From contig NZ_VEED01000015.1 of the NCBI RefSeq assembly GCF_007678255.1, forward strand, positions 62,001 to 126,000: DNA of 64,000 nucleotides, given 5' to 3'. The notes beneath the pieces were generated by a model. That model did no database searches and was not told where the DNA came from. It was given only the letters and a program-made list of their open reading frames with translations. The DNA comes from Bacillus sp. X1(2014). GTDB lineage: Bacteria; Bacillota; Bacilli; Bacillales_B; DSM-18226. Numbering within the stretch: the stretch's first letter is position 1; the number at the start of each line of letters is the position of its first letter. This document shows, one piece after another, positions 9,725 through 18,600 of the stretch. Made by a program: the position numbers and the translations under genes.

Positions 9725-10858
9725 TTAAATTGAAGCAAGTTCTTTTTCTAAGGCCTTTTCTACAGTTACATAATCATAGCCAAGATCTTTTGCTACTGCC
9801 TCATACGTGATTTCACCGTTGGCCACATTAACGCCAAGATATAATGCAGCATTTTCAGAAATGGCTTTAAAAACCCCTTTATTAGCAATCTGCAATGCAT
9901 ATGGAACCGTAACATTTGTAAGAGCCATTGTTGAAGTCCGAGGTACGGCACCAGGCATATTAGCAACAGAATAGTGAACCACACCATGTTTGATGAATGT
10001 TGGATTATCATGTGTTGTCACATGATCGATTGTTTCAACGATTCCACCTTGGTCAATTGCAACATCGACGATTACAGAACCAGGTTTCATTGACTTAACC
10101 ATTTCTTCAGTAATCAGCTTAGGAGCTTTGGCACCAGGAATTAATACAGCACCGATAAGAAGATCAGCTTCCGCCACGGCTTCAGCAATATTGAATGGAT
10201 TTGACATTAATGTTTTGATTTGATTTCCAAAGATATCATCTAACTGGCGAAGGCGCTCTGCACTTAAATCAATGATTGTCACATCTGCACCTAACCCGAT
10301 CGCCATTTTAGCGGCGTTGGTTCCTACAATTCCTCCACCGACAATGGTAACTTTTCCGCGGTTAACTCCTGGAACACCTGCAAGCAGAATGCCAAGCCCT
10401 CCATTATTCTTTTGTAAGAACTGCGCACCAATTTGTGCAGCCATACGACCAGCCACTTCACTCATTGGGGTAAGCAATGGAAGAGTTCGCTTCACAGATA
10501 CTGTTTCATAGGCAATCGCGATGACACCTTTATCTTTAAGAGCTTGAGCCAACTCTGGCTCTGCTGCTAAGTGTAAGTAAGTAAATAATATTAAACCTTG
10601 ACGGAAGTACTTATATTCACTTGAAAGAGGCTCTTTTACCTTCATAATCATATCAGCTTTAGTCCATACTTGTTCTGCACTATCTATGATTTCAGCACCA
10701 GCTTTTGCATAAGCTTCGTTGGTGAAACCGCTTCCAATTCCTGCGTCCTTTTCTACTAATACTTTATGGCCAGCATTTAGGAATGAAACCACACCTGCAG
10801 GAGTTAGTGCAACACGATTTTCATTATTTTTAATTTCTTTAGGTACGCCAATAAACAT
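9725..10858 (-). CDS. ald: Alanine dehydrogenase
   Basis: NAD-dependent reversible deamination of L-alanine to pyruvate and ammonia; used in alanine catabolism and important in sporulation and germination of Bacillus. At 377 residues it has the N-terminal [20 protein letters not shown] typical of Ald. The NAD-binding glycine motif ([15 protein letters not shown]) begins near residue 172, and DVAIDQGG lies near 267. The gene for its likely activator AdeR lies immediately upstream on the same strand, with about 130 bp between. AGGAGGAAATAAAT precedes the ATG. Confidence 0.97.
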   Translation of the reverse strand: MFIGVPKEIKNNENRVALTPAGVVSFLNAGHKVLVEKDAGIGSGFTNEAYAKAGAEIIDSAEQVWTKADMIMKVKEPLSSEYKYFRQGLILFTYLHLAAEPELAQALKDKGVIAIAYETVSVKRTLPLLTPMSEVAGRMAAQIGAQFLQKNNGGLGILLAGVPGVNRGKVTIVGGGIVGTNAAKMAIGLGADVTIIDLSAERLRQLDDIFGNQIKTLMSNPFNIAEAVAEADLLIGAVLIPGAKAPKLITEEMVKSMKPGSVIVDVAIDQGGIVETIDHVTTHDNPTFIKHGVVHYSVANMPGAVPRTSTMALTNVTVPYALQIANKGVFKAISENAALYLGVNVANGEITYEAVAKDLGYDYVTVEKALEKELASI

Positions 10859-10987
10859 ATATTTATTTCCTCCTCTAGTTACATGAAAGTGTTTAGCTAT
10901 GGCTAAAGTATAAAATGTTTCCTAGAGAATTTCTTTGTTCAGAAAAGAGAAAGATTTTCATTCTTTTTGGAGATTTTCACAAAACGT

Positions 10988-12226
10988 TCAAATCCCCTGA
11001 TATTTTTCCAGTTTTAAATCTAAGTAGAGAATCATCTTTTGGTTAGGATCCTTGAAATTTACATCCCCAATTTCAGAGATCCGTTTAAGTCGATAATTTA
11101 ATGTATTTGCATGGACATTTAATTCCTTGGCTGCATCATTTATGTTGTTGTCTTTATTTAAGAAAACCTCTAATGTTTCTACTAAATTGCTATTGTGTTT
11201 TTGATCATATTCATGAAGCCGTTTTAAGGCATAATTTTCATAGGGTTCGGATTGTCTTTTTTCTAAGATAAGATTTACTATTTGATAGATTCCAAGCTTT
11301 TGATAGTTAAAAATATCCTTAGTCTCCAAAGGGAACTTTTCTTTAATTGCTAAGACTGCTAGGGCTTCCTTATAGGCCTTGTTTGTTTGTAGATAATCCT
11401 CATAAATACTGCTATAGCTTGGTTTGATCTCTTTGATTCCATATCTCTCACCCATTTGCAAAACAAAGAATTTTGAAAATTGATCTAGTTCATTGAAATG
11501 GTTTTCAATAGTAGTTGTGGATACCATAAGAATGAGTTGATTGCAGTCTATTGTGTTAAGAATTATTTTTATTCTTTGATTTGTTTTTAACAGATATGAT
11601 ATGGATTGTTCTACTTTATTCGAGATATTCTCCTGAAACTGAAAAACAAGAACCGCAAAAGAGGTAGGTGGTGTTAATTGTAGTGAATGGAAATGATCGA
11701 AAATCTCCTCGTTTACTTTAAGGTGTCCTGTTAAAAGTTTCCAAAAAAATTCTTGTGAACGTTCTTCTTTTTTGTTCTTTCTTGTCTGAAGCTGTAATAG
11801 TTTATTTTTTGCGGAATCTGCGGCTTTTTTTAAAAGAATGAAATCTTCTTCAGTTAAAATTTTATCAATTTCAATTGCCCAAATAAAACCAATCACTTCT
11901 TCTTGTTTCCAAATTGAAATGGCGACTCTATTGTTAAGACCGATGTCACTCATGTTCCTCACACGGATCGGCTCTTGGGTCTTAAGTAAAGCGGGAATCG
12001 TTCCTTCTTTCCATAATTGATTAATAACTTTTTCCGGCACCCTTCGTCCAATGATTGTAGAAATTCTCGCTGGATCCGTCCGTTCATCATGTGTGCTGTA
12101 GGCAAGAAGACGGTGGTTTGCATCCTCAATTGTAATTGGGCACATTAGTACCTGACTTATAAGGTCGGCAAATTCATCTAAGCTTTCGAAGGCAGTCTTA
12201 AATGGATCAGGTAGTCTAGTATTCAG
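10988..12226 (-). CDS. adeR: PucR/CdaR-type activator, AdeR-like, probably starting at CTG
   Basis: Transcription regulator with an N-terminal sensing region and a C-terminal PucR helix-turn-helix (ELNVHANTLNYRLKRIS near the end). In B. subtilis AdeR, encoded beside ald, activates ald; the same adjacency here supports the name. The first ATG (12145) begins MCPITIEDANHRLLAYS, inside the conserved domain and without a ribosome site. The frame stays open upstream and encodes NTRLPDPFKTAFESLDEFAD, typical of the family N-terminus. The only sensible start there is CTG at 12226, eight bases after GGGGG, giving 412 residues. Confidence 0.85.
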   Translation of the reverse strand: MNTRLPDPFKTAFESLDEFADLISQVLMCPITIEDANHRLLAYSTHDERTDPARISTIIGRRVPEKVINQLWKEGTIPALLKTQEPIRVRNMSDIGLNNRVAISIWKQEEVIGFIWAIEIDKILTEEDFILLKKAADSAKNKLLQLQTRKNKKEERSQEFFWKLLTGHLKVNEEIFDHFHSLQLTPPTSFAVLVFQFQENISNKVEQSISYLLKTNQRIKIILNTIDCNQLILMVSTTTIENHFNELDQFSKFFVLQMGERYGIKEIKPSYSSIYEDYLQTNKAYKEALAVLAIKEKFPLETKDIFNYQKLGIYQIVNLILEKRQSEPYENYALKRLHEYDQKHNSNLVETLEVFLNKDNNINDAAKELNVHANTLNYRLKRISEIGDVNFKDPNQKMILYLDLKLEKYQGI

Positions 12227-12315
12227 AACGATTACCCCCAGATTAATATAGAATGATTTATAGTAGTCTTATTAAAATATTGGCTATGTAAGTGCTTATT
12301 GTTTATTTTGGCACC

Positions 12316-12357
12316 CTGTTGATTGGAAAGCGAAGTGCCTGGACCGAAATCAACAGG
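12316..12357 (+). repeat. Short deleted copy of an interspersed Bacillus repeat
   Basis: CTGTTGATTGG joined directly to an end reading GACCGAAATCAACAGG. The two ends match those of the 130-bp repeats at 53252 and 53601, but the GC-rich middle is missing, so this looks like an internal-deletion derivative. Confidence 0.75.
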
Positions 12358-12432
12358 CAAGTTTAACAGAGCCATAATATAAAAAATTCCTTTGTTTAAT
12401 TTTACAAAAAAAATATTATAATTTCATGTATT

Positions 12433-12459
12433 TTTACAAAATAAATAATATGCTATAAT
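12433..12459 (+). promoter_or_regulatory. Candidate sigma-A promoter for the permease gene
   Basis: TTTACA and an extended -10 TGCTATAAT separated by 15 bases. The short spacer is offset by the TG extension. It lies about 200 bp upstream of the permease ATG, in an AT-rich stretch. Confidence 0.5.
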
Positions 12460-12513
12460 GTTAAAATGATTCCGAGTAATCCAAAAAGGGAAAATATTTT
12501 AATAATTACCTTT

Positions 12514-12527
12514 TGAAAGCGTTGCCA
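12514..12527 (+). promoter_or_regulatory. Candidate cre (CcpA) site upstream of the permease
   Basis: TGAAAGCGTTGCCA matches the cre consensus TGWNANCGNTNWCA at all but one defined position. Being downstream of the candidate promoter, it would act as a roadblock/repression site and put amino-acid uptake under glucose repression. Confidence 0.5.
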
Positions 12528-12657
12528 ATTGGGTCTTAAGGAGGATTAAGTAATAAAAGGCTTAAAAGAAAAGACTAAAATTGCTATAGTGAAAAAGCAA
12601 AGAAATTATTTCTATGGGATGAAGGAATTCTAATGTGTATTCATAAGGGGGATTTAT

Positions 12658-14058
12658 ATGAGTAAAAACACTCATGGTAAAGAGCTTCATCGTGGTTTAG
12701 AGGAAAGGCATATCACCTTGATGTCTTTAGGGGCAGCCATCGGGGTGGGATTATTTCTTGGTTCTGCATCAGCCATAAAAATGGCGGGACCAGGTATTCT
12801 ATTTGGATACGGTGTTGCAGGACTAATTATGTTTTTTATCATGCGTGCACTAGGAGAAATGGCGATTCAAAAACCGGTAGCGGGTTCTTTTAGTAAATAT
12901 GCACGGGATTATTTAGGTCCACTTGCAGGGTACATAACTGGCTGGAACTATTGGTTTTTATGGGTTGTTACCTGTATGGCTGAGATTACAGCTGTAGGAA
13001 TATACATGGAATATTGGTATCCAGATGTTCCACGCTGGATCTGGGCACTCGCAGCACTAGTGATCATGGCAGGAGTCAATTTTCTTGCTGTAAAAGCATA
13101 TGGTGAATTAGAATTTTGGTTTGCGCTAATAAAAATTGTTACGATTATTGCAATGATTGCCATTGGTCTTGGAATGATTTTCTTTGGAATCGGCAACGGC
13201 GGTATTGCTACTGGAATTAAAAATTTATGGGAACATGGCGGTCTTTTCCCGAATGGAATTAAAGGTGTTTTACTATCATTACAAATGGTAATGTTTGCCT
13301 ATTTGGGAATTGAAATGATTGGTGTTACAGCAGGTGAAGTTAAAAACCCTGAAAAGTCTCTTTCAAAAGCAATTGATTCGGTATTCTGGCGTATTCTTAT
13401 TTTTTACGTGGGTGCATTATTCGTGATCATGTCCATCTATCCATGGGAGGAAATTGGTACAAAAGGTAGTCCATTTGTACTTACGTTTGAACAAATCGGC
13501 ATACCGGGAGCAGCAGGTATTATTAACTTTGTTGTACTAACCGCAGCCCTTTCATCTTGTAACAGTGGTATATTTAGTACCGCACGGATGTTATTTAATT
13601 TAGCACAGCATGATGAGGCTCCAAAGAATTTTGCAAAAGTAACAAAGAGTGGTGTTCCAGGTGTTGCAGTCATAGCTTCTGCAGGTGCATTATTAATTGG
13701 TGTTATCTTAAATTATATTGTCCCAGCAAAAGTTTTTACATGGGTGACGAGCATCGCAACCTTTGGAGCGATTTGGACTTGGGGAGTTATTCTTTTATCG
13801 CAAATTCGCTATCGTAAAACTTTAAAGCCGGCGGAGGAGAAGGGTCTAAAATATAAGATGCCACTGTTTCCGTTTACTTCGTATCTTTCTCTAGCCTTCT
13901 TAGCTTTTGTCATTGGTTTAATGGCGTATAATCCTGATACTCGGATTGCACTAATAATTGGACCTTTATTCTTAGTTTTCTTGGTTGCGGTTTACTATAC
14001 AAAAGGATTCCATAAGCGAAATTCGATCCAGGATAAGGTAGATGAACGAGTAAGCTAA
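12658..14058 (+). CDS. Amino-acid permease of the APC superfamily (AAT family), possibly for alanine
   Basis: Secondary transporter of 466 residues with about twelve membrane helices. The first helix carries the substrate-backbone motif AIGVGLFLGSA. KNPEKSLSKAID and FSTARMLFNLAQHDEAPKNFAK are typical of the family. Closest recalled relatives are the AlaP/YtnA and ProY-like permeases. It sits beside ald and adeR, transcribed the other way, which suggests alanine as substrate. That is an inference from context. AAGGGGG precedes the ATG; a candidate promoter and cre site lie upstream and a strong terminator follows. Confidence 0.88.
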   Translation: MSKNTHGKELHRGLEERHITLMSLGAAIGVGLFLGSASAIKMAGPGILFGYGVAGLIMFFIMRALGEMAIQKPVAGSFSKYARDYLGPLAGYITGWNYWFLWVVTCMAEITAVGIYMEYWYPDVPRWIWALAALVIMAGVNFLAVKAYGELEFWFALIKIVTIIAMIAIGLGMIFFGIGNGGIATGIKNLWEHGGLFPNGIKGVLLSLQMVMFAYLGIEMIGVTAGEVKNPEKSLSKAIDSVFWRILIFYVGALFVIMSIYPWEEIGTKGSPFVLTFEQIGIPGAAGIINFVVLTAALSSCNSGIFSTARMLFNLAQHDEAPKNFAKVTKSGVPGVAVIASAGALLIGVILNYIVPAKVFTWVTSIATFGAIWTWGVILLSQIRYRKTLKPAEEKGLKYKMPLFPFTSYLSLAFLAFVIGLMAYNPDTRIALIIGPLFLVFLVAVYYTKGFHKRNSIQDKVDERVS

Positions 14059-14082
14059 AAAATTATCAAAGATTACTATTAG

Positions 14083-14118
14083 AAAAAGCAGTAGGGGTTC
14101 ATCCCTACTGCTTTTTTT
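14083..14118. terminator. Bidirectional terminator between permease and MMPL gene
   Basis: Stem AAAAAGCAGTAGGG / CCCTACTGCTTTTTTT with a six-base loop, T-rich on both strands; serves both convergent genes. Confidence 0.92.
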
Positions 14119-14119
14119 A

Positions 14120-16351
14120 TTAATTCGCTGAATCTTCTTTTACAGCGGCCATAGCCCTTTTGGACGGCCAGAAAGCCCATTTGCCTAGTAAGACGGTGAT
14201 TGATGGAACAAGTAATGGCCGTACGACGAAGGTGTCTAATAAAACCCCAATCGCAGTAATTGTTCCAAAATGCACAAGGACCTGAATAGGCAAGGTGGTT
14301 AAAATCGCAAATGTTCCGGCTAGTATTAAGCCAGCTGAAGTGATGACTGAGCCAGATTCAGCGACACCTTCCTTAATGGCTTGTAGAAGGGGCAAATGCC
14401 TGCTTTTTTTCCATATACTCGAAATCATAAAGATATTATAATCTTCCCCTAATGCAACTATAAATACAAAGGCATAAAGTGGAATAAATCCTTGGATTGC
14501 TTCAACTCCAAAAATATAATGAAGAAGTACCCAGCCAAGTCCTAGTGCACTAAAGTATGATAATAGAACCGTTCCGATTAAATAAGCTGTGGCTGTAATT
14601 GAACGAAGATAAACAAGCAGCAAAACAGCGATGATACTAATAACAATTGGAATAATGACGCTGCTGTCATGATTGGTTGTCTCTTTGGTATCATACTGTT
14701 CAGCTGTTAGACCCCCAATCCAAACATGATCAGATGTATGCACAATTCCAGCATTTTTTAAGCTGTTCTCTACTGTTTTGCGAAGGTCTGGAATATGACT
14801 CATTGCTTTATTTGAATATGGGTTAACATTCATTTCTACATTATAGCTAATTATATTGGCATTTTTTACTCCCTGTTTCCCTTCAGAAACTAGTTCAATG
14901 AAAGTGAGTTTCTCTAAATCTTCTTTTACAGAGTTTGATTTCCCATCAGTTTGCACGATTACTTGAACAGGTGCTAGTTCACCTGGATTAAAGTGTTCAG
15001 ATATGATCTTGAACCCTTCTCTTGATGGCATATCTTTTGGAAAAGAAGATAAGGTATCGTAAGTATAGACAATTTTGGATGAAAAGAATGCAAAAATACC
15101 AAGAAATAATAAAGTAATTACCATTAACTCGATTGGCTTTTTCACGATAAGTTTACCTAGTCGTGTACCAAAACCCTCTTTATAATTTTGAGGGGGTAGC
15201 GTTTTTCCTTTCCTTCGGGCCCGTTCTTCTTGCAATGACCTAGTTTGCGGCAAGAACGGATAGAAGGAGGCTCTGCCAATAATACTTAAGAGTGCCGGTA
15301 TTAACGTTAGACTGGCCGCCATCATTATTAGAATAGAAAGGCTAAAAGGAATGGCGAATCGATGGATTGCACCATATTTGGATAGTAATAACACAAGCAA
15401 CGAGAAAACAACTGTTAGCCCGCTCATAGCGATAGCACCAGACGCACTTTTTAGCGAGAGTTTCATAGCGGTAAGCTTATCATTTTCTTCAAGTAAGTTA
15501 CTTCTAAATCGTGAAATGAGAAATAAACAATAATCAGTTCCCGCACCGAAAAGAAGTACCGTCATAATCGAAAGGGCTTGAGAGTCCAGTTCAACCCAGC
15601 CCGCCTTTGCCATTCCACCGAGGATGGGACTTATGACACCATAGGCAATCCCAACTCCTAATAATGGGATCAAGGCTAAAATGGGAGAACGATAAATTAG
15701 TAGTAATAAAACGAGAACAATGGCAACCGTTCCAAATAGTAAGGAAAGGTCTCCTTGACTAAATAAAGCTGTTGCATCAGTTGAAACACCTGCAGGTCCA
15801 GTAATTCGTAATAGTAATCGATCCATATCCCCCATTTTTGCTTTATTTGGATTCTCAGGAAAGATAGAAGCAGCTTTTTCTTTGAATGTTAATATGCCAT
15901 CCGCAATTTCCTCCTTGTCTGCATCCTTTTTAAAGGTAACAGGTAAAATTAAGGTTGTACCATCCTCTGAAAGCTGCTGTTTAAGTACTGGGAGTGGGAA
16001 TTGATAAAAAGGTACAATTGAATCCTGTGAATCTACTGGATTTTTGTCTAATTCCTTAGAATACTTTTGAATAAGTGAAAGATCAACTTCCGTAATTCCA
16101 GTTGATTTATACCAGGTTAAAAGGGCCGGAGTACCTGAAGTTGTCGGGAATTCTTTCTCTGCAACAATTTTCGCTTGTTGTGAAGGTGTGGTTGATTCTA
16201 GATTTTTTGCCATTTCATTCTTTTGGGAATTTGCTTGTGGCAACGTGGTATTTAAAACGGCTGCTAGAATCAGCCATGTAATAAGAACGATCCATCTGCC
16301 TTTCTTTCCACTTACTGCATCCCCATACTTCCTAAACCATTGTTTTTCCAA
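14120..16351 (-). CDS. MMPL/RND-family membrane transporter
   Basis: A 743-residue exporter with two repeated MMPL halves. Each half has one leading helix, a large extracellular loop and five clustered helices. The intramembrane GAGTDYCLFLISRFR and GEDYNIFMISSI segments are the family's conserved Asp-Tyr motifs. B. subtilis YdfJ is of this kind. GTG at 16360 overlaps the GGAG ribosome site, whereas TTG at 16351 is eight bases after it, so the TTG is preferred. A palindrome identical in its arms to one before the neighbouring tetR lies 24 bp upstream, indicating TetR control. Likely exports a lipid or toxic compound. Confidence 0.88.
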   Translation of the reverse strand: MEKQWFRKYGDAVSGKKGRWIVLITWLILAAVLNTTLPQANSQKNEMAKNLESTTPSQQAKIVAEKEFPTTSGTPALLTWYKSTGITEVDLSLIQKYSKELDKNPVDSQDSIVPFYQFPLPVLKQQLSEDGTTLILPVTFKKDADKEEIADGILTFKEKAASIFPENPNKAKMGDMDRLLLRITGPAGVSTDATALFSQGDLSLLFGTVAIVLVLLLLIYRSPILALIPLLGVGIAYGVISPILGGMAKAGWVELDSQALSIMTVLLFGAGTDYCLFLISRFRSNLLEENDKLTAMKLSLKSASGAIAMSGLTVVFSLLVLLLSKYGAIHRFAIPFSLSILIMMAASLTLIPALLSIIGRASFYPFLPQTRSLQEERARRKGKTLPPQNYKEGFGTRLGKLIVKKPIELMVITLLFLGIFAFFSSKIVYTYDTLSSFPKDMPSREGFKIISEHFNPGELAPVQVIVQTDGKSNSVKEDLEKLTFIELVSEGKQGVKNANIISYNVEMNVNPYSNKAMSHIPDLRKTVENSLKNAGIVHTSDHVWIGGLTAEQYDTKETTNHDSSVIIPIVISIIAVLLLVYLRSITATAYLIGTVLLSYFSALGLGWVLLHYIFGVEAIQGFIPLYAFVFIVALGEDYNIFMISSIWKKSRHLPLLQAIKEGVAESGSVITSAGLILAGTFAILTTLPIQVLVHFGTITAIGVLLDTFVVRPLLVPSITVLLGKWAFWPSKRAMAAVKEDSAN

Positions 16352-16374
16352 GTTGTTCACTCCTATCTTCTTTC

Positions 16375-16390
16375 CTTATCGTTTGATAAG
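16375..16390. promoter_or_regulatory. TetR-type operator before the MMPL gene
   Basis: CTTATCGTTTGATAAG: six-base arms CTTATC/GATAAG around four central bases. The arms are the same as at 17073-17088 in front of tetR. Confidence 0.75.
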
Positions 16391-16411
16391 CCTTGGGTAA
16401 AAAAAATTAAA

Positions 16412-17044
16412 TTACGCTTTAATTCCATTAATAAAAATTTCAACCATTAATTTGGCTTTTTCCTCGGCCTTTAATTGCCGTTCCTCTGTAGAGAGTCTGG
16501 TAGTATTTTCTAGCTCAAGAATGGATTTAATAATGTTTAATATCAAAAAGGCTAATTCAGTGGTAGTTGTATTCATCAATGCAGGCTTTTTAATTTCTCC
16601 TGTTGAAACCCCATCATTTATCATTTTCTCAAAAGGTGTTAAAAAGGCCTTGGCCCAAGATTGATAGAGGTGCTGTTGTTCAGTTGGATGCAGTTCATGT
16701 GAAATGTCGTGAAACATTTGTGCCAGATCCATTTCAAAATGCTCCGTCATATAGAGTGCAATTTGAGTAAGCCTTTCTTGAAAGGTAGTGAACTGAGATA
16801 AGATTGCATTTAAGTCAAGTTCTGTTTGGTGAAGGGTTTGCTTCATCACTTCGACATAAAGTGTTTGCTTGTTCTTAAAATGATGATAAATAGCCGGCTG
16901 TGTCACACCACAAATTTGAGCAATTTGTCTTGTAGATACGGCGCGATAACCTAGCTCCATGAACAAGCTCCTTGCAGTATGAATAATCAATTGGTACGTT
17001 TCCTTAGGATCTATTGCTTTCGCTTGTATGTTCATCTTGTTCAT
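16412..17044 (-). CDS. TetR/AcrR-family repressor
   Basis: A 210-residue regulator with an N-terminal helix-turn-helix: TRQIAQICGVTQPAIYHHFKNKQTLYVEVM spans about residues 38-68. The rest is a divergent helical ligand-binding domain. AAAGGA precedes the ATG at 17044. The gene is upstream of the MMPL exporter on the same strand, with a 50-bp gap containing an operator-like palindrome; another copy lies just upstream of tetR itself. The simplest reading is autorepression plus ligand-relieved repression of the exporter. Confidence 0.92.
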   Translation of the reverse strand: MNKMNIQAKAIDPKETYQLIIHTARSLFMELGYRAVSTRQIAQICGVTQPAIYHHFKNKQTLYVEVMKQTLHQTELDLNAILSQFTTFQERLTQIALYMTEHFEMDLAQMFHDISHELHPTEQQHLYQSWAKAFLTPFEKMINDGVSTGEIKKPALMNTTTTELAFLILNIIKSILELENTTRLSTEERQLKAEEKAKLMVEIFINGIKA

Positions 17045-17072
17045 ATAATATTGGTCCTTTCATAATGATTCC

Positions 17073-17088
17073 CTTATCAGTTGATAAG
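17073..17088. promoter_or_regulatory. TetR-type operator before tetR
   Basis: CTTATCAGTTGATAAG, with the same arms and spacing as the site at 16375-16390; placed about 30 bp before the tetR start, fitting autoregulation. Confidence 0.75.
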
Positions 17089-17202
17089 TAAAATATAACG
17101 AAACTGGAGAAAGAAGTAAAGGGGCAAAAAAGAAGAATCCCGAAGGATGATTGGAATTATTCCTATTTCACATACTAATATTGAAAATTAAATGAGGGAT
17201 AG

Positions 17203-18015
17203 GTGTTGGTATTGAATAGAATTCTTACAATAATCACTGCAACATTTTTTATTATTTCTTTAACCAATTTTCGCGCGCATGCAGAAACAATGGCTAGTTT
17301 GTCTGAACAAAATACGATGTCGGTGCTTTGGTTTCAAAAATCTGGGGAAGCGAAGGGATTATATTATCAAGGCTATAACATTGGAAAAATGAGATTGGAC
17401 GAGATCTTGAGTAAAAGAAGGGGCAGGAATGCCATGATACCAGCAATAGTCCTTGATATCGATGAGACCATTGTAAATAACAGTCCGCACCAAGCATGGT
17501 ATGTTTTGGCTGGAAGAAAGATTCCTTTTAATTGGAATGAATGGTTTAAGCGGACTGAAGCAAAACCACTACCGGGTGCCATTGAATTTTTGAAGTATGC
17601 AAAATCGTTAGGGGTGGAGATTTTTTACATTTCCAACCGCTATGAATCACAAAAAGATGCTACTATTAAGAATTTGCAAAGTGTGGGTGCGCCACAAGCA
17701 GATGTTGAGCATGTATTATTAATTCAACCCGGTGAAGTTGGTAAAGAAACACGCCGCCATCAGGTGGCGAAAACACATGAAATTCTTCTATTATTCGGTG
17801 ATAACCTCGGGGACTTTAGTGAATTTGATAAATTATCTGTAACAAAAAGAGATCAGACGGTTGATAAGTATAGGGACGAATTCGGTAAAAAACTAATACT
17901 TTTTCCAAACCCGATGTATGGGGATTGGGAAGGGGCCATTTATAACTATAACTACAAGCTAACAGATGAAGAAAAAATCAAACTTAGAAGAAAATTATTA
18001 GAAACGTATCGCTAG
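17203..18015 (+). CDS. Secreted class C acid phosphatase / 5'-nucleotidase, lipoprotein e(P4) family
   Basis: Extracytoplasmic phosphatase that strips phosphate from nucleotides and other esters. An N-terminal signal peptide (hydrophobic core about residues 7-20, ending RAHA) has no lipobox Cys, so the mature enzyme is probably released or held otherwise. The HAD catalytic motif is VLDIDETIVNN near residue 85 and the acidic motif is FGDNLGDFSEFD near 200. Start codon is uncertain: GTG 17203, TTG 17206 and TTG 17212 are all in frame behind GAGGG. Followed by a terminator; monocistronic. Confidence 0.9.
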   Translation: MLVLNRILTIITATFFIISLTNFRAHAETMASLSEQNTMSVLWFQKSGEAKGLYYQGYNIGKMRLDEILSKRRGRNAMIPAIVLDIDETIVNNSPHQAWYVLAGRKIPFNWNEWFKRTEAKPLPGAIEFLKYAKSLGVEIFYISNRYESQKDATIKNLQSVGAPQADVEHVLLIQPGEVGKETRRHQVAKTHEILLLFGDNLGDFSEFDKLSVTKRDQTVDKYRDEFGKKLILFPNPMYGDWEGAIYNYNYKLTDEEKIKLRRKLLETYR

Positions 18016-18020
18016 CACTG

Positions 18021-18045
18021 AAAAGACGCCAAAAGGCGTCTTTTG
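18021..18045 (+). terminator. Rho-independent terminator after the acid phosphatase
   Basis: Perfect ten-pair stem AAAAGACGCC / GGCGTCTTTT with an AAAA loop. Confidence 0.85.
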
Positions 18046-18085
18046 TTGTACAAGTAACAAATGATATAAAAACTAAAAGTGGAGA

Positions 18086-18451
18086 TTAACTCCTAACATT
18101 TTTAAGGATATTAATTGCAAAGACAATGATCCCTAAGACCATCAAGGTACCACCAGTAGCTACAGCGGGAGCAGCACTTTCTGTCCCAGATACTAAAAAG
18201 GCGAGTCCTATCATCATAATGGGTAGGGAAATATTATGAAGCCAAAAGTGAACCTTTGCGAGTGTTGTTTCTGCTGCACCAGGAAAACCAACATAGATGA
18301 GTCCAGCAACAGCCATAGTCAGCCAACCTAATAAGTTGATATGGGCATGAACAGGGGTGAAGTCAAAACTTTCCGTCATAGACATATACATACCCATGCA
18401 AACCCCAATGACAAAATACACCACAGAAATTTTAATCAACCTTATTGCCAT
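18086..18451 (-). CDS. Small heme-copper-oxidase-subunit-I-like membrane protein
   Basis: A 121-residue protein with four predicted membrane helices. The segment FTPVHAHINLLGW near residues 31-43 resembles the His-bearing helix of cytochrome c oxidase / NO reductase subunit I. The rest of that subunit, including the other heme and copper ligands, is missing. Proteins of this length are commonly annotated simply as cytochrome-c oxidase in Bacillus. It could be a degenerate single-bundle relative that binds one heme, or have no redox role. Monocistronic with AGGAGG about 10 bases before the ATG. Confidence 0.75.
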   Translation of the reverse strand: MAIRLIKISVVYFVIGVCMGMYMSMTESFDFTPVHAHINLLGWLTMAVAGLIYVGFPGAAETTLAKVHFWLHNISLPIMMIGLAFLVSGTESAAPAVATGGTLMVLGIIVFAINILKNVRS

Positions 18452-18561
18452 TTTTCAGCCTCCTTTTTTACCTTAGATGTCATGACTACAGTAGTAAATA
18501 TGTAGGACTTTTCTAAAAAAGAACTTTGATTTTAAAAGGACAAAATAAGATTTTTTCATAG

Positions 18562-18591
18562 AAAAAAGCTGCCATCATCGGCAGCTTTTTT
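18562..18591. terminator. Terminator between DUF445 and oxidase-like genes
   Basis: Stem AAAAAAGCTGCC / GGCAGCTTTTTT with a six-base loop, just beyond the 3' end of the minus-strand DUF445 gene. Confidence 0.88.
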
Positions 18592-18600
18592 GGAGGTAAA

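Noticed and set aside
12539..12560. Ribosome site AAGGAGG without a gene
   Set aside because: No start codon follows at useful spacing before an in-frame stop (TAA at 12551), so I do not call an ORF; the permease has its own site at 12645-12652.
14101..16360. GTG 16360 as the MMPL start
   Set aside because: It overlaps the GGAG ribosome site; TTG 16351 has ideal spacing.
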